Of a stretch of DNA of 64,000 bases, positions 58,806-64,000 are shown in pieces. The position numbers were made by a program, and so were the translations under genes. Source of the stretch: Phoronis australis (lineage: Eukaryota > Phoronida > Phoronidae); assembly GCA_002633005.1 (NCBI GenBank), contig NMRA01000083.1, positions 508,896 to 572,895 of the forward strand. The letters run 5' to 3'. Under the pieces are notes generated by a model that made no database searches, was not told the DNA's origin, and saw only the letters and a program-made list of their open reading frames with translations. The number at the start of each line of letters is the position of its first letter. Position 1 is the first letter of the stretch.

Positions 58806-61800
58806 CTAAAACTTGACCCATTGACTTCCATCGGCGTTCTTCTTGACCGTCTTCATTTTTCCTCCCTGCTTTCTTTCAATTTCATTAAATCTATCCTGAA
58901 TCTCCTGGGGAATGTCAAATGACTCGAGGTCCTCCATTCCCTCCTGAGGCTCATCCATAATCAACAAGTTGACACACTCCTGTATTGTGTCGTTATTATC
59001 TTCCACTGTCTCCCACTTGTGGTACTCGCGCATGATTACATACGTGTTCTTATCTTTGACGAACAGTCTGCCTTTCTGTGTAGAGCACAGCTACAATGAA
59101 GGAAATTGGTAGTGAATGAAAAGTCACCCAAGTTGAGAACACCACCTTCGTACTGGCTCGTTTGCAGTTCTAAAATTGTGCCAATTTATCAACTGGGGCT
59201 TAAAACTGATGACAGAAAATTGGTTTTGCAACTACTGAATGAAAATTAAACCATATAATTTTAAGCACATCACAGTGAAGATACAATCTATCCAAATCAT
59301 CCTCACTAGTTATGGGTATGTTCTGAGAGACATTGTGTTTTTGCTAAGTGACATTTAATTGTTTGTCAAAATAGCTGTGTGGAGCGTGAGTCTAAATTTC
59401 TGTCTTAAGTCACTTTTCCCGAAACAGACAGGTATCTTAACTGTCCTCACAAAGATTTTATAAAGCATGACCACCTGGCAATAGACTCTGTGCTGTCAGG
59501 TAGGAATGTTATGACAATTTTTGACAACAGGAAACGTGTCTTGCCTGTCATTCAAAAAAACCCTTTTAGTTTTGCTCGTGTTAACAGCAATTACCTAATT
59601 GTCAGCAAGCAAACAAGAGTGTTTTTGATGTTTCATCCCATCCAAACTGTTGTCATGCAAAAGTGAGTTCAGCATTACCATGTAAAATCTGAAGACATTG
59701 CGACAACTCTGACTTCAGAAGATCCACAAATCGAAACTCAAGAGATGCTAACATATGGGACTTTTCAGAAGTTCATTCCTAAAGCCCCATGCAAAGACAA
59801 GGCCAAATTAGATAGAAGACTGACAAGTTGAAACTAAAGGAAACCAAGCTTTTGACAGTTAAACTAAGACGCAAAGATAATCAACATGCTCCATACAGTC
59901 CAAAGAGATGGCCAGTAAAATTAGGATCATTCACTAAAAAACACTTCTGCTCTTCTGTGATCTTTTAGTGTGGTTACATTTGTGGCTTTAACTATTTCAA
60001 ACTTCTCAAAAGATAAAACCCCTGATAATATCATGTTAGACCCTGTGCCCACTGAAAGCTTGAACTAAGTAAAATGTATTATACAATGTCTTCACCAATG
60101 GGACATTTTAGCACACCACATTAATGTAACAGAGTTTTCACATTTGAACAACCCTAACCTTGATAACAGCCTCGACTAACATCTTCCTTATTTCTGGGTC
60201 CTCTTCCCTAGTCTTGTCACAGTCCAAATATTGCAGCTCATCTGGTAACCTTTCCATGTCGTCCTCCTTAAACTCCTCAGGCCCAGCCAATGGGAGAAGT
60301 AGTCTTGGTAAGATATCCACTGCAGGGCCCAATAACCACTCGTGATAGTCTACAGGTAAAACAGAAAACTTATTATTTATACAAGGGTCTGAGACATCTA
60401 GCAACAGTACACAACAGTAACCTGACAAAATAATGTCAGCTTGTAACTGTGTCTAATTCTGTTTGCAGCGAAAATCACTGACAATGACTCATCACTGTAC
60501 CAGGAAAATCCTAATTGCAAAATTGCACTTCTACCTTGCGAACTTTCTGGTGAAGTCCCTTTCATTCTCAATCACGGCGGAAGACTATCCAATTCTGCTT
60601 GCATCCAGCCACCATAACAAAAACATCTGGGTCGTTTTGTCACATTACTTTTTCTGTATACTGTTACATAATCAACGCCCGAAATAAAATATGACATCCT
60701 AAAACAAGTACTGATTATTTAACAAGTTATGAAATCTTTTATCTCGGACAATAACGATAGTAACTGGCCACCATGATCACATTTTGACTGAGCTATCAGA
60801 TTCACGGAGTGATAGTTACTCTAAAAATAATAAGGTATGATGATTGAATTGTGATCAACATGCTTAAAGCCTAGCTTCAACAGAATTTTGTTATTTTAGA
60901 TGCATTGGGCTAACCAGATAGTCCTAGCAAAGCCTTAGTGAAATAAGAAAACGCGAGTTCAATCACACAAATGTAAGGCCGTCAAATGATAGGTGAAGCT
61001 GCCTCTTCATGCCATGTTGAGTCACCGCGAGATCCCAGCACAAACAACAAAAGGCCGATTACAGTTGTATTGAATAGGTGTCTGAATAGAACACCATTGC
61101 GTGTGAGTGTTATTCGCAGCTGATTGAATTAAAAGGTGATTCTCGCGGTGACGTAGACAAAAGCAAGCCAATATGCCAAACAGTTCATTACATTTGGCAG
61201 TTTACAGCACTAGTGGGCTCAGAGCGATGATCGCAACATACTGCAGGAATCAAATTTACAAGTGTTTCCATTCAAGATAAGCTTTAAAGTTTTAAGCCAC
61301 TATGTTAACACTTTTCAAAAGCAGTGCCCACGTCAGTCACAAATTGTTGCTAAAACTAACAGAATTAATTTTTGCAAGGTATTTCTCATTGAAAGAGGAT
61401 TATCCCACAATCCACTGCACAGCCAAAGAGATTTGGTGAAATCCCAGATCATACGTACTTGCACATAAAGTGCAATGAAGAAGTTGCATGGACTGATCAT
61501 GAATGAAGATAGTTTGATACGACACCTGTTTCGAAGCAGCAGTTCTTGAGAAGGCCCACAATGCCTTTCCTCCTATTGATGGAATCCTTATACTCGGTGA
61601 ATGGCAGTAAACGCTGGATTACGCAGCGCTCTTTGTCCATAATGTAGTGGCGAGCCGCTTTAACCTGCGACAGATTTTGGAGGAAGGGCCCTAAGTCATG
61701 CAATGAATTTTTGGGGTTGTGGTTGATTGAGGTGAAGGCTTGGATGATCTGATTGAAGCCTATGGTGTCCGAGTTCTGAATAATAGTCTCTACTATCCGT

Positions 61801-62174
61801 TCCGCACAGTCTTCATAATGAGACAAGTTAATGAACAACATACACACCCCATCAGCAAAGTCACTCTCCGAGCCTATCACATACTCTAATATTTCCTTCA
61901 GAAAATTGGGCACGTCCAAGAGTCTTTGACATACTTTCGGGTCAGCTGCAACATTGATCAAACACTTATAAGCAGACTTTGCGACATTTTTGTTGGTGTC
62001 ATCCTTCAGCGAAACTACCAAGTCCAGAAGCCCGTCTGTGTCTCTGATTAATGCAGCACCATCTGTTTTCCCGCTCAGACCAGCAACAAGTTCAGCTGCT
62101 TCTTCCCTGCACTCTGCTTTTGCCTCAAGTGAGAGGTATTCTTTGAGATCTTGAATAGCCTGTTTGTCCACCAT
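58806..62174 (-). CDS. HGH1: HGH1: armadillo-type co-chaperone for eEF2 folding
   Basis: Minus-strand exons 62174-61526, 60349-60159 and 59090-58806 join in phases 1 and 0 to give 374 residues; human HGH1 has about 390. Exon 1 is one 216-codon block of ARM/HEAT helices (YKCLINVAADPKVCQRLLDV, MLFINLSHYEDCAERIVE, GIVGLLKNCCFET). Exon 2 has the family hallmark HEWLLGPAVDILPRLLLPLA followed by GPEEF, then MERLPDELQYL and DPEIRKMLVEAV. Exon 3 has TYVIMREYHKWE, LLIMDEPQEGMEDLE and ends SQWVKF. HGH1 bridges TRiC/CCT and eEF2 during eEF2 folding in the cytosol. An acceptor (TTTTACAG|GC) lies 2 bases before this ATG. A first exon at 63915-63882 would splice here in frame, adding 12 residues. Intron 2 contains a dispersed repeat fragment at its distal part (60868-61283). 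Confidence 0.93.
60868..61283 (+). repeat. Dispersed repeat, partner of 15495-15922
   Basis: Same orientation as the partner; shared landmarks TTTTGTTATTTTAGATG and GTCTGAATAGAACACCATTG. Lies in HGH1 intron 1 of the coding model. Confidence 0.65.
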
Positions 62175-63881
62175 GCCTGTAAAAATTTAAATTGAGACTA
62201 GCATTCCTGCTTAATTGTATCACGATGATTTACAACACTTACGTCAACGAGACAAATTTCAGTAAGGAAAACATAGGCAAAACCTTGTGAAATGCCTACA
62301 TTTTGTGAGAAAGGGCAAAATGGAAGTTACAGCTTCTACCAAATTAATGTACTAGTAAAGCAATGAAACGTATTACAGTAACAATTCTCCACTTTGAGAC
62401 AATCTCTAAAATTTGGGACAATGAAATTGATTTTGGTGTTCCGTCACATTTCTCAATTATCAGACACTGCGTTTTGTATCTACAGCTGTAGAAACTTGGC
62501 AGTTCATCAAATCGTAAACATGCAACAATTCTCTGAAATGATACCATTTTCACAACTTTGGACATCTAAAACAACCCATTTTTTGAAAGATTCTTGTTGA
62601 CAGATGTGTACCAGAGTCACCATAGTGTTCGACTCCTCGGGAACGTGGCTTGGGTCTGGGCCAGGGTTGAACGGTCTCGGTCAGTTTGAACAAAGATGAT
62701 ACGGTCTCTGATTTGAACTTGTGAAGAGCGATGCTCTACGGAAAGAATGGGTGTCGACAGATTGGTGCAGGTTTTGGCTGCCAAAGGACTCTTTTCCCTT
62801 TGAACATGGCGGTGTCAACCGGGAAATAGTGCGAACAAAAATGTGACAATCAGGAAACGAGGTAGGAGACATTTTCGTACATTTTTGTCAACGTTTTCAT
62901 TTCGTAAAAAATTAACTCAAACTTTATTGTTTTTTTTCAACTGTTGCCTGGAGATCTTGTTCATCAAACAGTGACATCATACTCTGAAGCCAGCTAGGCA
63001 ATTACACCGCACATTTCTCCGATTCTGTGGCAAATAGGCCTACCCAAATGCTGTTAAAACTAAACCAGAAAAGGATGACGGTGGGGTCAATAAATAGAAC
63101 AATACAATGAACAAAAACTTTCACCTGATTAATGAATATTTAATGCCCAGTTCACTTATACGTGATCCTGACTGGAAATTTTCCAAGTTCACGCACCTGC
63201 TGATCTCCATTCCATCTCCGCACCTCACTGAAGTGAAGAATGGCTCGTTTCTGGATGTAACTGGTTCTCCCAAATAGGGACCGCTATATCAGACCAGTGT
63301 CCAAACCAAGGTTTTTGAAAACAGGAAAACTCACCTTATCAAGACGCACACTGTCAAAATCGCCAACAAAGACAACAAATAAGGGTAAAGAGAACACGAG
63401 GACCCGAGTCAGAAAGTTAGGACCGCACTTAACACTAGATGTCGCTAAACACAGGAAGTGCGTAATCCAGAGCAGACGACTTCACATTTCTGGCACGTCA
63501 GTCGGTGTTTTGATCTTTTGTGTTGATAGTTAGCTTGTCCACTTGTTTTATACGCCTGCGTTTTTAGTTATTCACTGGGTTGTTATTTTCCACACATTGG
63601 GTCTTGTACTAATGTGTTGACGAAGTATAAGGTGGTGTGAAGCGATTGGCGTAATGTTCAGTCAGTGCAGATTGTAGACAACAGATTCGCAACTCCTACA
63701 TTTTCTTCCGTGCTGTCCAAGAGACGCCGCCACTCTCCTCAATTATCTGGTTCATATTTCGGTTAGTGTATTGTCGCGGGAAATTCTCGTATCTATTTTA
63801 CTGTCCAGTACAATGAAAGCCAAATAATAATTTTGGCATTGAAACGTAGATCTGTTGGTATTGTGATTATAGTCCGATTAC

Positions 63882-63915
63882 CTCTCGTCGTCAGTCTCCA
63901 AAGGTCGTCCGCCAT
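63882..63915 (-). CDS. HGH1: Probable first exon of HGH1
   Basis: On the minus strand, CAAGATGGCGGACGACC opens a frame encoding MADDLWRLTTR that reaches a donor GAGAG|GTAATC in phase 1. The HGH1 acceptor at 62177/62176 leaves GC before its ATG, so splicing gives G+GC and then ATG GTG GAC, fully in frame (MADDLWRLTTRG-MVDKQ). The ATG is embedded in an AAGATGGCGG YY1-type element typical of transcription start regions. It could instead be the start of another minus-strand gene, or the ATG could be unused with translation starting at 62174. Confidence 0.5.
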
Positions 63916-63949
63916 CTTGTTTCGCGTGCAGCTCTGCTACGCGGGACTT

Positions 63950-63970
63950 AGCGTTCCAATTTGGAACGCT
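63950..63970. promoter_or_regulatory. Perfect 10-bp-arm palindrome in a promoter region
   Basis: AGCGTTCCAA, one T, then TTGGAACGCT: a perfect inverted repeat 35 bases upstream of the candidate HGH1 first-exon ATG. A dimeric transcription-factor site is a plausible reading, but I do not recognise the factor. Confidence 0.35.
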
Positions 63971-64000
63971 CGTCTGCACGTTAGGTACTAACCTCTCGGG

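Noticed and set aside
61262-61468. 68-codon plus-strand frame antisense to the HGH1 intron
   Set aside because: It begins inside a dispersed repeat and has no splice or domain support.

Overview
This is a gene-bearing stretch of an animal nuclear genome. Introns are spliced, AT-rich and repeat-filled, polyadenylation signals are present, and every recognisable gene is a metazoan single-copy housekeeping or membrane/secretory gene. Nothing is prokaryotic or viral. The best guess is a marine invertebrate, probably a non-vertebrate deuterostome. The species cannot be fixed from the sequence alone. Two single-N joins (40697 and 48180), each flanked by near-identical copies of the same sequence, point to a heterozygous draft assembly.

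Layout. 1-4.0 kb holds repeats only: a hAT-like element, a dispersed repeat and a tRNA-like relic. 4.08-4.27 kb is an orphan coding exon abutting a fold-back composite repeat (4.28-5.73 kb). 6.24-9.69 kb (+) is TRIQK, three coding exons. 9.8-16 kb is non-coding: a LINE 3' end, a 1.3-kb element carrying an array of CTCF-motif-like sites, and a minisatellite. 16.19-22.03 kb (-) is a four-exon ML-domain lipid-binding protein. 22-27.6 kb is non-coding, with a LINE relic and a tRNA-like relic. 27.60-31.61 kb (-) is CHTF8, and 34.08-51.06 kb (+) is UTP4/cirhin (15 coding exons), arranged head-to-head. 51.63-55.55 kb (-) is POLE4, tail-to-tail with UTP4 and head-to-head with a small ankyrin-repeat gene (56.27-56.93 kb, +). 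58.81-62.17 kb (-) is HGH1, with a probable first exon at 63.88-63.92 kb.

Functionally this is a housekeeping cluster: ribosome biogenesis (UTP4), translation-factor chaperoning (HGH1) and replication (CHTF8 of the CTF18-RFC clamp loader, POLE4 of polymerase epsilon, which CTF18-RFC contacts). The CHTF8-UTP4 divergent pair is also neighbouring in human, so the linkage looks ancient.

The most unusual non-coding signal is a repeat family, in two copies of opposite orientation (11.96-13.30 kb and 36.14-37.19 kb). It is built of units of roughly 145 bp, each carrying a sequence close to the CTCF core motif CCASYAGRKGGCRS. The two arrays point toward one another across the ML gene, CHTF8 and the UTP4 promoter. 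Exon structures were derived by hand from splice consensus, phase and family similarity, so they are models and have not been confirmed by transcripts.
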